A DNA stretch of 13,024 nt from contig JADFHR010000071.1 of assembly GCA_022567015.1 (NCBI GenBank), positions 1 through 13,024 on the forward strand. Direction: 5' to 3'. A program made the translations under genes and the position numbers. This document shows, in pieces, positions 4,994-12,902 of the stretch; the first letter of the stretch is position 1, and every line of letters begins with the position of its first letter. Source of the stretch: Pseudomonadota bacterium (GTDB lineage Bacteria > Pseudomonadota > Alphaproteobacteria > Rhodospirillales > 2-02-FULL-58-16). Below the pieces are notes generated by a model that saw only the letters and a list, made by a program, of their open reading frames with translations, searched no databases and was not told the origin of the DNA.

Positions 4994-7072
4994 CTAATTT
5001 TGCGCGGCCGTGATCACCGGTTCCACGGCCGAGAGCTCTTCGAGCGGGATGTGGCAGGCGATGACATGGCCCTCGCCGGCGATCCGCTCGGGCGGGGTCT
5101 CGGTCTCGCAGACGGCGCCCAGCTTGCGCGGACACCGGGTGTGGAACGGGCATCCGGACGGCGGGTCGAGGGCGCTGGGCACGGCACCCTTGAGGACCAC
5201 GCGCCTGTGGACGACACCCTTGTCGGCGATGGGCACCGCCCCCAGCAGCGCTTCGGTATAGGGGTGATAGGGGGGCGCGAAGACCTCGTCCGTCGTGCCC
5301 TGCTCCATGATCCGCCCCAGGTACATGACGACCACCCGGTGGGCGATGTAGCGCACGACGCCGAGATCGTGGCTGACAAACAGCAGGGTCGTGCCGCGGG
5401 TGCGCTGGATGTCCGTCAACAGCTCCAGGATCGCCGCCTGGACCGAGACATCGAGGGCCGACAGCGCCTCGTCGGCGACCACCATCGCCGGGTTGCCGGC
5501 GAAGGCGCGGGCGATGGCGACGCGCTGCTTCTCGCCTCCGGAAAGCTGGCGCGGCTTGAACGCGGCCATTTCCCTTGGCAGCTTGACCAGGTCCAGAAGC
5601 CGCTCCACGCGCCGGCGGATTCCCTCCTTGTCCGTCTCGACGCCGAAGGTCTTGACCGCCCGGCCGATCTGGGCGCCGACGCTGAGGCTCGGATTGAGGG
5701 TGCCGTCGGGGTTCTGGAAGACCATCTGCAGGGCGCGAAGCTGCCGCCGGGTGCGCTTGTCCACCGCCACGCGGCCCACGTCCGCGCCGTCGAAGAACAC
5801 CCGGCCACTGGTCGCCGATTCCAGACCCATCAACACCTTGGCGAAGGTCGACTTGCCGCACCCCGTTTCGCCGACGATGGCCACGGTCTCGCCGCGCCGG
5901 GCCGAGAACGTGAGGCCGTCGTTGGCCCTCAGCCGGCGCCCGCCGGCGCCCGGGACGAGCGCCCCGAGGGCGCGGTCATGGACGACGTAGTCCTTGCCCA
6001 TCCCCTCCACGCGCAGGATCTCTTCGCCCGGCGTGCCCAGGGGCGCCGGCTGCCGGGCCCGTTCGTCGGCGCCCACGTCGCGCCACCGCAGACAGCGGAC
6101 GCGGTGTCCGGGGCCGGCGTCGGCCACGTCCTCCATGGGCACCTCGGCCCGGTCGCACAGGCCGTCGACGAAGTGGCCGCAGCGCGGCGCGAAGGTGCAG
6201 CCCCTGGGCCTCTGGCGGGGCGGCGGAGGCTGGCCGGGGATGGGGATCAGGGACCTGGCGGGGCGGCCGGCGGCGGGCACGGCCATGCAGCCGAAAAGGC
6301 CACGGGTGTACGGGTGGCGCGGCGCGGCGAAGACCTGGGCGACGCTGCCGTCTTCCACCGCCTGGCCGGCGTACATGATCACGACGCGGTCGCAAACCTG
6401 GCGGATCAGTCCCAGGTCGTGGGAAATGAAGAGCAGCGCCGTTCCGTATGTCCGGCGTATCTCCGTGATCAGCTCGACGATGCCCGCCTCGATGGTGGCG
6501 TCGAGCGCCGTGGTCGGCTCGTCCAGCAGAAGAAGCGACGGTTTCGACAGCAGCGCCATGGAGATCACCACCCGCTGCTGCTGACCGCCGGAAAGTTGAT
6601 GGGGATACGCGGCCATGATCCGGTCCGGGTCGGCCAGGTGCACGTCGGCGAGCATGCGCACCGCCCGTTCCCGGGCCTCGGGCCCGGTGACCCGCCCGTG
6701 GATCATCGGCACCTCCATGAGCTGGGCGCCGACGGTGAGGCTCGGATTGAGGGCGGACGAGGGCTCCTGGTAGACCATGGCGATTTCCGAGCCGCGGATG
6801 CGGCGCAGCTCTTCGGCGCTCAGGGCGCCCATGTCCCGACCCTGGAACCTGATGGTGCCGCCGGCGCGCCTGCCGGCGCGGCCCAGATACCCCATGATGC
6901 CCAGGGCCAGGGTCGTTTTGCCGCACCCCGATTCGCCGGCAAGGCCGACGGCTTCCCCGGCCCGCACGGTGAGGGAGACGCCGCGCACGGCCGGGTTCTC
7001 GCCGGCCCGCGTGACGTAGCTCAGGCTGAGGCCGTCGATCTCGAGCAGGGGCGGGTCTTTTTGGTCGGCCAC
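4994..7072 (-). CDS. Peptide/nickel-type ABC transporter, fused double ATP-binding protein
   Basis: Two complete ATPase domains lie in one 692-aa chain, equivalent to DppD and DppF joined (as in YejF or GsiA). The first has Walker A GESGCGKTT (46-54), Q-loop YQEP (101-104), signature LSGGQQQRV (160-168), Walker B LLLLDEP (180-186) and switch H218. The second has GETGCGKST (401-409), FQNP (452-455), LSGGEKQRV (510-518), MVVADEA (530-536) and H568. Each is followed by the oligopeptide-type C-terminal extension with four cysteines: C292, C298, C306, C327 and C641, C647, C655, C673. The protein hydrolyses ATP on the cytoplasmic face to drive the permeases at 7105-8934. The start is the GTG at 7072, with AGAGGG about 9 bp upstream inside a hairpin. 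All catalytic motifs are intact, so both sites should be active. It is the last clear gene of the importer operon. Confidence 0.95.
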   Translation of the reverse strand: MADQKDPPLLEIDGLSLSYVTRAGENPAVRGVSLTVRAGEAVGLAGESGCGKTTLALGIMGYLGRAGRRAGGTIRFQGRDMGALSAEELRRIRGSEIAMVYQEPSSALNPSLTVGAQLMEVPMIHGRVTGPEARERAVRMLADVHLADPDRIMAAYPHQLSGGQQQRVVISMALLSKPSLLLLDEPTTALDATIEAGIVELITEIRRTYGTALLFISHDLGLIRQVCDRVVIMYAGQAVEDGSVAQVFAAPRHPYTRGLFGCMAVPAAGRPARSLIPIPGQPPPPRQRPRGCTFAPRCGHFVDGLCDRAEVPMEDVADAGPGHRVRCLRWRDVGADERARQPAPLGTPGEEILRVEGMGKDYVVHDRALGALVPGAGGRRLRANDGLTFSARRGETVAIVGETGCGKSTFAKVLMGLESATSGRVFFDGADVGRVAVDKRTRRQLRALQMVFQNPDGTLNPSLSVGAQIGRAVKTFGVETDKEGIRRRVERLLDLVKLPREMAAFKPRQLSGGEKQRVAIARAFAGNPAMVVADEALSALDVSVQAAILELLTDIQRTRGTTLLFVSHDLGVVRYIAHRVVVMYLGRIMEQGTTDEVFAPPYHPYTEALLGAVPIADKGVVHRRVVLKGAVPSALDPPSGCPFHTRCPRKLGAVCETETPPERIAGEGHVIACHIPLEELSAVEPVITAAQN

Positions 7073-7075
7073 GGT

Positions 7076-7108
7076 CTAGTACCCTCTACCATAATAGGAG
7101 GGTACTAG
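7076..7108 (-). promoter_or_regulatory. Hairpin covering the ribosome binding site of the ATPase gene
   Basis: An 11-bp perfect inverted repeat, CTAGTACCCTC (7076-7086) and GAGGGTACTAG (7098-7108), surrounds an 11-nt spacer. On the mRNA the 5' arm contains the TAG stop codon of the upstream permease, and the 3' arm contains GAGGG, the ribosome binding site of the ATPase gene. A ribosome finishing the permease would open the stem, so the layout fits translational coupling. It could instead be a weak terminator, but there is no U-run after it. Confidence 0.6.
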
Positions 7109-7989
7109 TCCCGGAGCGAGATTTCGCGCAGCCCGTCGGCGAGCAGGTTGAAGCCCAGGACCAGCGACGAAATGGCGATGCACGGGAATACGGTCATGTG
7201 GGGAAAGGCCATGGCAACCCCGCGCGCCTGGTTGATCATGCTTCCCCAGTCCGCATCCGGCGGCGGCAGGCCGAGGCCGAGAAAGCCGAGCACCCCGATG
7301 GTGATGGTCACGTAGCCGAGACGCAGGCAGGCATCGACGATCAGGGGTCCGCGGGCATTGGGCAGGATCTCCACGGCCATGATGTACCACGCCGCCTCGC
7401 CACGAATCCGCGCCGCGGCGACGAAGTCCCGGCTGCCGATCTCGAGGGTCAGGCCGCGCACGATGCGCATCACGCCCGGGGCGCCGGCAACCGTGATAGC
7501 GATGACGATATTGACCCCCGAGGCGCCGACGGTGGCGATCACGATGATGTAGAGCACGAGGACCGGAAACGAGAGCAACACGTCGCCGAGGCGCGACAGC
7601 ACCTCGTCCACCCAGCCGCGCTTGTACCCCGCCGCCAGGCCCATGAGGATTCCCAGGACATAGGCCGAGAAGGTGGCCAGCGGCGCGTAGATGAGGACCG
7701 TGCGCGCGCCCCAGATGATGCGCGAAAGGATGTCGCGCCCGATCATGTCGGCACCCAGCCAGAAGGTGCCGCCGCCGGCGTGGCCGGCGCCCGGCCTGGC
7801 GTAGGGATAAAAGGTGGCGTTGGGCTCGAACGGCGCGATTAACGGCGCCAGCACCGCGACCAGCACCCAGAAGAGGACGATGCCGGCGCCGATCATGGCG
7901 ACCGGGCTCTCGCGCAAAAGGGCGACGCGGCGCACGGCACGGCGCACGGCGCTGTCGCGGGCGGGCGCGGACGGCATGCGCTGGTTCAT
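7105..7989 (-). CDS. Peptide/nickel-type ABC transporter permease, DppC type
   Basis: This is one of the two membrane subunits forming the import channel. At 294 aa it has the usual DppC length. Hydrophobic helices lie near residues 31-52, 98-120, 137-157, 159-172, 220-240 and 264-283. The N-terminal periplasmic region carries the family block FWLGADMIGRDILSR (76-90). The cytoplasmic EAA loop that docks on the ATPase spans about 189-210 (FVAAARIRGEAAWYIM and then EILPN). GLGLPPPDADWGSM (238-251) and the ending DGLREISLRD are also typical. The ATG at 7989 is preceded by GAGGGAC, and only 12 bp separate it from the stop of the other permease gene, so the two are co-transcribed. Its stop codon lies inside the hairpin that covers the next gene's ribosome binding site. 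Confidence 0.94.
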   Translation of the reverse strand: MNQRMPSAPARDSAVRRAVRRVALLRESPVAMIGAGIVLFWVLVAVLAPLIAPFEPNATFYPYARPGAGHAGGGTFWLGADMIGRDILSRIIWGARTVLIYAPLATFSAYVLGILMGLAAGYKRGWVDEVLSRLGDVLLSFPVLVLYIIVIATVGASGVNIVIAITVAGAPGVMRIVRGLTLEIGSRDFVAAARIRGEAAWYIMAVEILPNARGPLIVDACLRLGYVTITIGVLGFLGLGLPPPDADWGSMINQARGVAMAFPHMTVFPCIAISSLVLGFNLLADGLREISLRD

Positions 7990-8001
7990 CGCCGGCGTCC
8001 C

Positions 8002-8934
8002 TCAGCCGAACCGGATCTTGGGATCGAGAAAGGCATACCCCACATCGGCGATGGTCTGGGTGGCCACGGCGACGAACACGGCGACCATGGCGCAGGCCTC
8101 GATGACGAAGATGTCCTGATTGAGCGACGCCTCCAGCAACAGCGCGCCGAAGCCCTTGTAGGCGAAAAAGAACTCGACGACGATGACGCCCGAAAGCAGC
8201 CAGTTGATCTGCAGCATGATCACCGTGAACGGCGCGATGAGGGCGTTGCGCAAGGCGTGGCGCACGATCACCCGGCCATAGGGCAGCCCCTTGAGGATGG
8301 CGGTGCGGATATAGGGCGTGGTCATCACGTCGGCCATGGAGGCGCGCGTCATGCGCGCCACGTAGCCCATGTCGTAGATCACCAGCACCAGCACCGGCAG
8401 GATCAGCTCCCTGAACGAAAAGCCTTCCGCCATGCCGCTGGTCCCGGGCAGCCAGTCGAGCCAGAAGACGAAGACGGCGGACAGGAACACGGCGCTGGCG
8501 AATTCGGGCACCGAGGTGGTGACGATGCTGGTCACCGAGATGGCCCGGTCCAGCCGCGAGCCCTCGCGCATGCCGGCCACCACCCCGAGGACCAGGGAAA
8601 CGGGGATCATGACGGCGAAGGTGACCAGGCCCAGGATGGCGGTGTTGGCGAGCCTCGGCCACAGGATTTCCGATACCGGCACCTTGAAGCGCACGGATTC
8701 GCCGAAATCGCCGTTGACGAAGTTCCACAGCCAGTCCCCGTAACGCACCCAAAGGGGCTGGAAATAGCCGTGGGCCTCCAGCCACAGCGTGCGCTGCTCG
8801 TCGGTGGAATAGGGCCCCAGCACCTTGGTGGCGACGCTGCCCGGGGAAATCTCGAGAAGCAGGAACACCAGCACCGACACGGCGAACATGGTGATCGCCA
8901 TGGTGCCGAGCCGTCTCAATACGAAACCTGCCAT
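8002..8934 (-). CDS. Peptide/nickel-type ABC transporter permease, DppB type
   Basis: The second membrane subunit of the importer, 310 aa, has the expected DppB layout. A first helix lies at about 10-29, followed by a long periplasmic segment containing WVRYGDWLWNFVNGDFGESV (62-81), a block typical of this subfamily. Further helices lie near 97-121, 133-160, 176-194, 233-256 and 276-297. The EAA loop is around 208-231 (TAILKGLPYGRVIVRHAL). EFFFAYKGFGALLLEA (254-269) matches the conserved late block. The ATG is at 8934. The ribosome binding site is modest (GTGGAG about 10 bp upstream), which may be offset by coupling to upstream genes. It heads the permease pair, 120 bp after the binding-protein gene. 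Confidence 0.94.
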   Translation of the reverse strand: MAGFVLRRLGTMAITMFAVSVLVFLLLEISPGSVATKVLGPYSTDEQRTLWLEAHGYFQPLWVRYGDWLWNFVNGDFGESVRFKVPVSEILWPRLANTAILGLVTFAVMIPVSLVLGVVAGMREGSRLDRAISVTSIVTTSVPEFASAVFLSAVFVFWLDWLPGTSGMAEGFSFRELILPVLVLVIYDMGYVARMTRASMADVMTTPYIRTAILKGLPYGRVIVRHALRNALIAPFTVIMLQINWLLSGVIVVEFFFAYKGFGALLLEASLNQDIFVIEACAMVAVFVAVATQTIADVGYAFLDPKIRFG

Positions 8935-8952
8935 TCGCCGCTCGCTCCACCC

Positions 8953-8976
8953 GGCCGGCCCGGGAACGCACCGGCC
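8953..8976 (-). promoter_or_regulatory. Structured intercistronic segment between binding protein and permease genes
   Basis: GGCCGG (8953-8958) and CCGGCC (8971-8976) form a perfect 6-bp GC stem around a 12-nt loop, and alternative pairings with GCCGGGC at about 8982-8988 are possible. The 120-bp gap (8935-9054) has no gene. In many ABC importers a hairpin here protects the abundant binding-protein mRNA or limits read-through into the permeases. In DNA this GC-rich such stems are common, so the call is tentative. Confidence 0.3.
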
Positions 8977-9054
8977 CCGTTGCCGGGCTCTGTCCGCGCC
9001 GGTGCTAGGGAAACACCGCCACGGCGCGCCGTCGGCCGCCGTCCGCGGAAGACG

Positions 9055-10746
9055 TCACGCGATCCACACGGCGTTCAGCTGGTGATAGATGGTCGGGTGC
9101 AACGTGTAACCCTGCACCTTCCTGTGGCCGGCGGCGAAGACCGACCGCCACAGCGGCTGGGCGATCACCGCGTCGTCCTGCAAAATCTTTTGCAACTTGG
9201 CCATGGTGGCGCGGCGCTCGTTCACGTCCAGCATCCCGCTGGCGCTGTCGAGCAGCCGGTCGAACTCCGGGTTGCTGTAATGGGTCTCGTTCCACGGCAC
9301 GCCCGAGCGGTAGGCCAGGTTCAACACCATGACGCCAAGCGGGCGGTGGGTCCAGGCGGTGAAGCCGAACACCGTCTTGTTCCAGATGTCCTGGTACTGG
9401 GCGTTGGGCATGACGTTGATGCGGAGGCGAATGCCGGCCGGCTTGCACATCTCGGTCATCGCCTGGGCGACCGCCAACTCCCACGGGGGGTCCTTCCGGC
9501 AATCGATGCTGAGGTCCAGGCCCTGCGCATGGCCCGCCTGGGCGAGCAGGTGCCGGGCCCGCGCATAGTCCTGTTTCGGCGACGGCATCGGCGCGTATTC
9601 GGGATGGACGGGCGCCACGTGGTGGTCCTGGGCGGGTGTCCCCCTGCCCCGGTGGGCGAGATCGAGAAGCCGCTGGTGATCCTGGCACAGTCGCACGGCC
9701 GTGCGCACGCGCACGTCGTCGAAGGGTTTCTTGTCCACCTGCATGCGGGCGACGCCGGTCTGCGCGGTGACCGCCTCGTACAGCCGGGCATGGGGGATGG
9801 CCTCGACCACGTCGATCTGCCCGACGGCCGTCTCGTGCACCAGGTCGACCTGGCCCGACGCCAGCGCCGCCAGTCCGGTGGCCGCTTCGTCGCCGTGGTC
9901 GATATAGGTGATGGAATCGAGATGGGCCTCGTCCCCCCAGTAGTCCTTGCGCCGCGCCAGCACCGCCTTTTCGCCGACCGCGAACCCCTTCAACAGGAAC
10001 GGACCGGTGCCCACGGGGTTCCTGGCCAGGTCGCCGCCGTCGTCTTCGAAGCGGCGATGCACGATGGCGGTCGGATAGTTATAGAGGTTCTCCGGAATCG
10101 CCAGCTCCGGGCGGTTCAGGTGCAGACGCACCGTGTACGCGTCGATCTTCTCGACGGCGCCCGCGGTCATGGATTTGGAGAGGATCGGCGTGCCGTCCCT
10201 GGTCCTCTTGCCGGTGTCGGTCGCGGTGACCATGGAGGCGAACAGGCCCTGGTTGGAGGAGCCGGTCCGGGGATCGAGCCAGCGGGTGAAATTGTAGACC
10301 ACGTCGTCGGCGTTGAACTCGTCCCCGTTGGACCACCTCACGCCGCGGCGCAGCCCGAGCGTCCAGGTCCTGAGGTCATCGGACGCGCTCCAGCGCCAGC
10401 ACAGGTGGGGCCGGGTGATGTTGTCGGGCCCGGTGACGAACAGGTATTCCACCATCTGCCGGGCGACGTTGGACTTCTCCGTCCAATCGAAGGTCGCCGG
10501 ATCGGTCATTTCCTGCACGCGCATGGAGATGCGCAGGTTGCCACCCTTCTTCGCGGCCTGGGCGTGGGCCTTGGGGACCAGGGCCTCGCCGGTGATCCTG
10601 GCCGCCGCGGCAAAGGCCGCCGCCGCCGACATCCCGAGCAGGGTCACGGTGCGCAGGAACCCGCGCCTATCGACGACACCCGTGCGCAACTGCTCTTCCA
10701 GCTCCGGAACATACGGGTGCACCGGGCGTGGACGCTCGCGTGCCAT
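9055..10746 (-). CDS. Peptide/nickel-type ABC transporter substrate-binding protein with Tat signal
   Basis: This periplasmic receptor of the importer, 563 aa, belongs to the dipeptide/oligopeptide-binding family (SBP_bac_5). The N-terminus has a Tat signal: DRRGFLRT (26-33), a long alanine-rich hydrophobic stretch to about 49, and a probable cleavage after AHA (60-62). Tat export implies folding before export. The mature domain shows family blocks such as TWTLGLRRGVRWSNGDEFNA, NPVGTGPFLL and RRKDYWG. A later DDVRVRTAVRLCQDHQRLLD is followed by HHVAPVHPEYAP, seen in a subgroup I associate with alphaproteobacteria. The ligand cannot be read from the sequence. The ATG at 10746 has GGAGGG about 6 bp upstream. 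The gene is first in the operon, 1.7 kb long and intact. A promoter candidate lies at 10870-10898. Confidence 0.93.
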   Translation of the reverse strand: MARERPRPVHPYVPELEEQLRTGVVDRRGFLRTVTLLGMSAAAAFAAAARITGEALVPKAHAQAAKKGGNLRISMRVQEMTDPATFDWTEKSNVARQMVEYLFVTGPDNITRPHLCWRWSASDDLRTWTLGLRRGVRWSNGDEFNADDVVYNFTRWLDPRTGSSNQGLFASMVTATDTGKRTRDGTPILSKSMTAGAVEKIDAYTVRLHLNRPELAIPENLYNYPTAIVHRRFEDDGGDLARNPVGTGPFLLKGFAVGEKAVLARRKDYWGDEAHLDSITYIDHGDEAATGLAALASGQVDLVHETAVGQIDVVEAIPHARLYEAVTAQTGVARMQVDKKPFDDVRVRTAVRLCQDHQRLLDLAHRGRGTPAQDHHVAPVHPEYAPMPSPKQDYARARHLLAQAGHAQGLDLSIDCRKDPPWELAVAQAMTEMCKPAGIRLRINVMPNAQYQDIWNKTVFGFTAWTHRPLGVMVLNLAYRSGVPWNETHYSNPEFDRLLDSASGMLDVNERRATMAKLQKILQDDAVIAQPLWRSVFAAGHRKVQGYTLHPTIYHQLNAVWIA

Positions 10747-10869
10747 GGGGGGGCCCTCCGTGCGCGTGGATTTGGTGCACCCAGTCTACGGGAAAAAGGC
10801 CGTCGGCGGTATCCCGCCCGCGGTTCTCCGTCCGGCGGCGGCCCCGGAATCGACGTGGGCGTTGGCGAA

Positions 10870-10898
10870 ATTCTATGCCATGGTGCGCCGGCGGTCAT
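10870..10898 (-). promoter_or_regulatory. Sigma70-like promoter for the ABC importer operon
   Basis: On the minus strand ATGACC (10898-10893, 4 of 6) is followed after exactly 17 bp by TAGAAT (10875-10870, 5 of 6). Transcription would begin near 10863, leaving a leader of about 115 nt before the binding-protein ATG. The site sits in the 185-bp divergent gap shared with the MATE gene, so a regulator bound here could affect both. I see no obvious operator dyad. Confidence 0.5.
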
Positions 10899-10931
10899 CC
10901 CCGCGGCACCGAGAGTGAGGACTTGACGGCA

Positions 10932-12251
10932 ATGGCGGCGGAAAACTGGAACCGCCGGGTGTGGCGGCTGGCCGGACCCATCATCCTGGCAAATATTTCT
11001 GTGCCCCTGCTGGGCGCCGTCGATACCGCCGTCGTCGGCCACCTGCCGGGGCCCCAGTCCATCGGCGCCGTCGCCGTGGGGGCGCTGATCTTCAATTTCG
11101 TGTACTTCGGCTTCAACTTCCTGCGCATGGGAACGACGGGCCTGACCGCCCAGGCCCTGGGCGCGGGCGACGCCGACGAGGTGCGCGCGTCCCTCGCCCG
11201 GGCGCTGTTCGTGGCGGCGGCGCTGGGCGCCGGGCTGGTGGCGTTGCAGGGACCCGTGGCGTGGGCCGCGTTCGGGCTGATCGACGCCAGCGCCGGCGTC
11301 TCGCCCCTGGCCGAATCCTATTTTTCCATCCGCATCTGGTCGGCGCCCGCGGTGTTCGCCAACTTCGCCATTCTCGGCTGGTTGATCGGCGTCCAGAACA
11401 CCCGCGCCGTGCTGTTCCTTCAGGTGGCCATGAACGGCGCCAACATGGCGCTCGATTTGTGGTTCGTCTTTGGCCTGGGCCTCGGGGTCGCCGGCGTGGC
11501 GTGGGCGACCGTGATTTCCGAGGTGGGGGCATTGGCCCTCGGCCTGGTGCTGGTGCGGCGCATCGCGCGCCCCATGGGAGGCCGCTGGCGTCTCCACCGC
11601 GCCGTCGACGGCGCGCGGCTGAAGCGCATGGTGGCGGTCAACCGGGACATTTTCATCCGGTCCTTGTGCCTGCAGGCGGCCTTTTTCCTGTTCACCGCCA
11701 TGGCCGCGCGCATGGGAGACGTGGTGCTCGCCGCCAATGCGGTGCTGCTCCTCTTCCAGAGCCTGCTGTCCTACGGACTCGACGGCTTCGCCCACGCGGC
11801 GGAGGCCCTCACCGGGGGCGCCGTCGGGGCCGGGGACCGTGCGCGCTTCAAGGGCGCGGTCCGCGCCACGAGCCGGTGGGCGCTGGCCTTTGCCGGGGCG
11901 TATGTGGTGCTGTATGGGGCCCTCGGCCCGGTGCTGATCGACGTCATCACCGACGTGTCCGAGGTGCGCGTCACGGCCCGCGCCTATCTTCCCTGGGTCG
12001 TTCTGTCCCCGCTCGTTTCCGTGTGGAGCTTCCAGCTGGACGGCATCTTCATCGGCGCCACCCGGACGGCCGAGATGCGCAATGCCATGGCCGTTTCCCT
12101 GGTCCTCTACGGCGCCGCCGTCTGGGTGTTGATACCGGTGATGGGAAACCACGGCCTGTGGCTGGCGTTCATGGTGCTGATGACGGCCAGGGCGGTAACC
12201 CTGGCGCTCCTTTATCCGCGCCTGGAGCGCGCCGTCGGCGCCGCCCCCTGA
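10932..12251 (+). CDS. dinF: MATE family efflux transporter, DinF type
   Basis: A 439-aa inner-membrane multidrug/toxin exporter driven by a proton or sodium gradient. The N-terminus WRLAGPIILANISVPLLGAV (11-30) followed by DTAVVGHL (31-38) closely matches E. coli DinF. D31 in the first helix is the conserved acidic residue of MATE proteins. Further DinF hallmarks are FLRMGTTGLTAQALGAG (63-79), LGWLIGVQNTRA, NRDIFIRSL at the start of the second half and LDGIFIGATRTAEMRNAMAV near the end. About 12 hydrophobic helices in two similar halves can be seen. The ATG at 10932 is chosen because homology starts there. A GAGG lies 11 bp upstream, so initiation may be modest, and the longer reading frame from 10728 is rejected. 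There is no lexA upstream, unlike E. coli, and I see no SOS box. Confidence 0.92.
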   Translation: MAAENWNRRVWRLAGPIILANISVPLLGAVDTAVVGHLPGPQSIGAVAVGALIFNFVYFGFNFLRMGTTGLTAQALGAGDADEVRASLARALFVAAALGAGLVALQGPVAWAAFGLIDASAGVSPLAESYFSIRIWSAPAVFANFAILGWLIGVQNTRAVLFLQVAMNGANMALDLWFVFGLGLGVAGVAWATVISEVGALALGLVLVRRIARPMGGRWRLHRAVDGARLKRMVAVNRDIFIRSLCLQAAFFLFTAMAARMGDVVLAANAVLLLFQSLLSYGLDGFAHAAEALTGGAVGAGDRARFKGAVRATSRWALAFAGAYVVLYGALGPVLIDVITDVSEVRVTARAYLPWVVLSPLVSVWSFQLDGIFIGATRTAEMRNAMAVSLVLYGAAVWVLIPVMGNHGLWLAFMVLMTARAVTLALLYPRLERAVGAAP

Positions 12252-12252
12252 G

Positions 12253-12284
12253 GCGGGCGCAAAGCGGGGTTTTCCTTGCGCCGC
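12253..12284 (+). terminator. Weak hairpin after dinF
   Basis: GCGGGCGCAA (12253-12262) pairs with TTGCGCCGC (12276-12284) with one bulged base, around a 13-nt loop. It begins 2 bp after the dinF stop. There is no T-run downstream of the stem, so it is at best an inefficient terminator, and it may instead be a leader structure of the next gene. Confidence 0.35.
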
Positions 12285-12305
12285 GATGGCGTGTATGCTC
12301 ACCCC

Positions 12306-12902
12306 ATGTCTCGGCGAAAGAAAGCCCTCACATCCGCGTGCGCCGTGATCGTCATGGCCGTCTTCGCGGCAACCGCGGTCGTGCCCCCCGCCCTCGCCGA
12401 CCCGCCGCCCTGGGCTCCGGCCCACGGCTACCGGGCCAAGAAGGGCAAGAAGTTCAAGAAATACAAGCACGCTCTCCCGCCAAGCGCCTTCGGTATCGAC
12501 CTTGGCCAGTGCAACCGGGACCAGCTGGGCGGGGCGCTTGGCGCCGCCGCCGGCGCGCTTGTCGGGTCCCGGGTTGGCAAGGGGGGCGGCAAGACGGCGG
12601 CGATCATCGGCGGCGCCATCCTTGGCGCGCTTGTCGGCGGCAGCCTGGGCCGGGCCATGGACCAGGTCGACCAGAACTGCGTCGGCCAGGCCCTGGAGCG
12701 CGCCGAAAACGGACAAACCATCGTCTGGAACAATCCCCGGACGGGCGCCGGGTACCAACTGACGCCGACAAAGATCTACAAGGACACGCGAAACCGCTAC
12801 TGCCGCGAATACATCACCAAGGGCACCATCGACGGCAAGGAGCAACAGCTCTACGGCAAGGCGTGCCGGCAGCCCGACGGCAGTTGGGAACTCGTCCAAT
12901 AA
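12306..12902 (+). CDS. Exported glycine-zipper protein, 17 kDa surface-antigen-like
   Basis: The product is 198 aa. A signal peptide runs from MSRRKK through a hydrophobic core (11-26) to PALA, with probable cleavage after A31. There is no lipobox cysteine, so it is not a lipoprotein. A basic linker (44-54, AKKGKKFKKYK) follows. A glycine-zipper segment at 75-115 (GGALGAAAGALVG and GGAILGALVGGSLG) is likely to insert as a two-helix hairpin in the outer membrane. The C-terminal domain (about 126-198) has NGQTIVWNNPRTG and YCREYITKGTIDGKEQQLYG, resembling the Rickettsia 17 kDa antigen family. C69, C125, C166 and C187 could form disulfides in the periplasm. The start at 12306 fits the signal peptide but has no Shine–Dalgarno. 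A TTG at 12276 with GGGG upstream would add 10 residues. Its TAA stop overlaps the first bases of the palindromic repeat. Confidence 0.82.
   Translation: MSRRKKALTSACAVIVMAVFAATAVVPPALADPPPWAPAHGYRAKKGKKFKKYKHALPPSAFGIDLGQCNRDQLGGALGAAAGALVGSRVGKGGGKTAAIIGGAILGALVGGSLGRAMDQVDQNCVGQALERAENGQTIVWNNPRTGAGYQLTPTKIYKDTRNRYCREYITKGTIDGKEQQLYGKACRQPDGSWELVQ

Noticed and set aside
4994..7108. 702-codon open frame on the plus strand opposite the ABC ATPase
   Set aside because: The minus strand carries all ATPase motifs; the plus reading is His/Gly/Arg-rich shadow sequence.
9021..9032. 12-bp perfect palindrome ACGGCGCGCCGT
   Set aside because: Palindromes of this length made only of GC-rich steps are expected by chance here; no second copy or linked feature was seen.
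8257..10926. Very long open frame on the plus strand (889 codons)
   Set aside because: It is antisense to the binding-protein and permease genes, rich in His/Gly/Arg/Asp as expected for a GC-rich shadow frame, and shows no recognisable domain.
10728..10931. N-terminal extension of the MATE frame
   Set aside because: Homology to DinF starts at the ATG at 10932; the upstream part is Pro/Arg/Trp-rich and overlaps the divergent promoter region.
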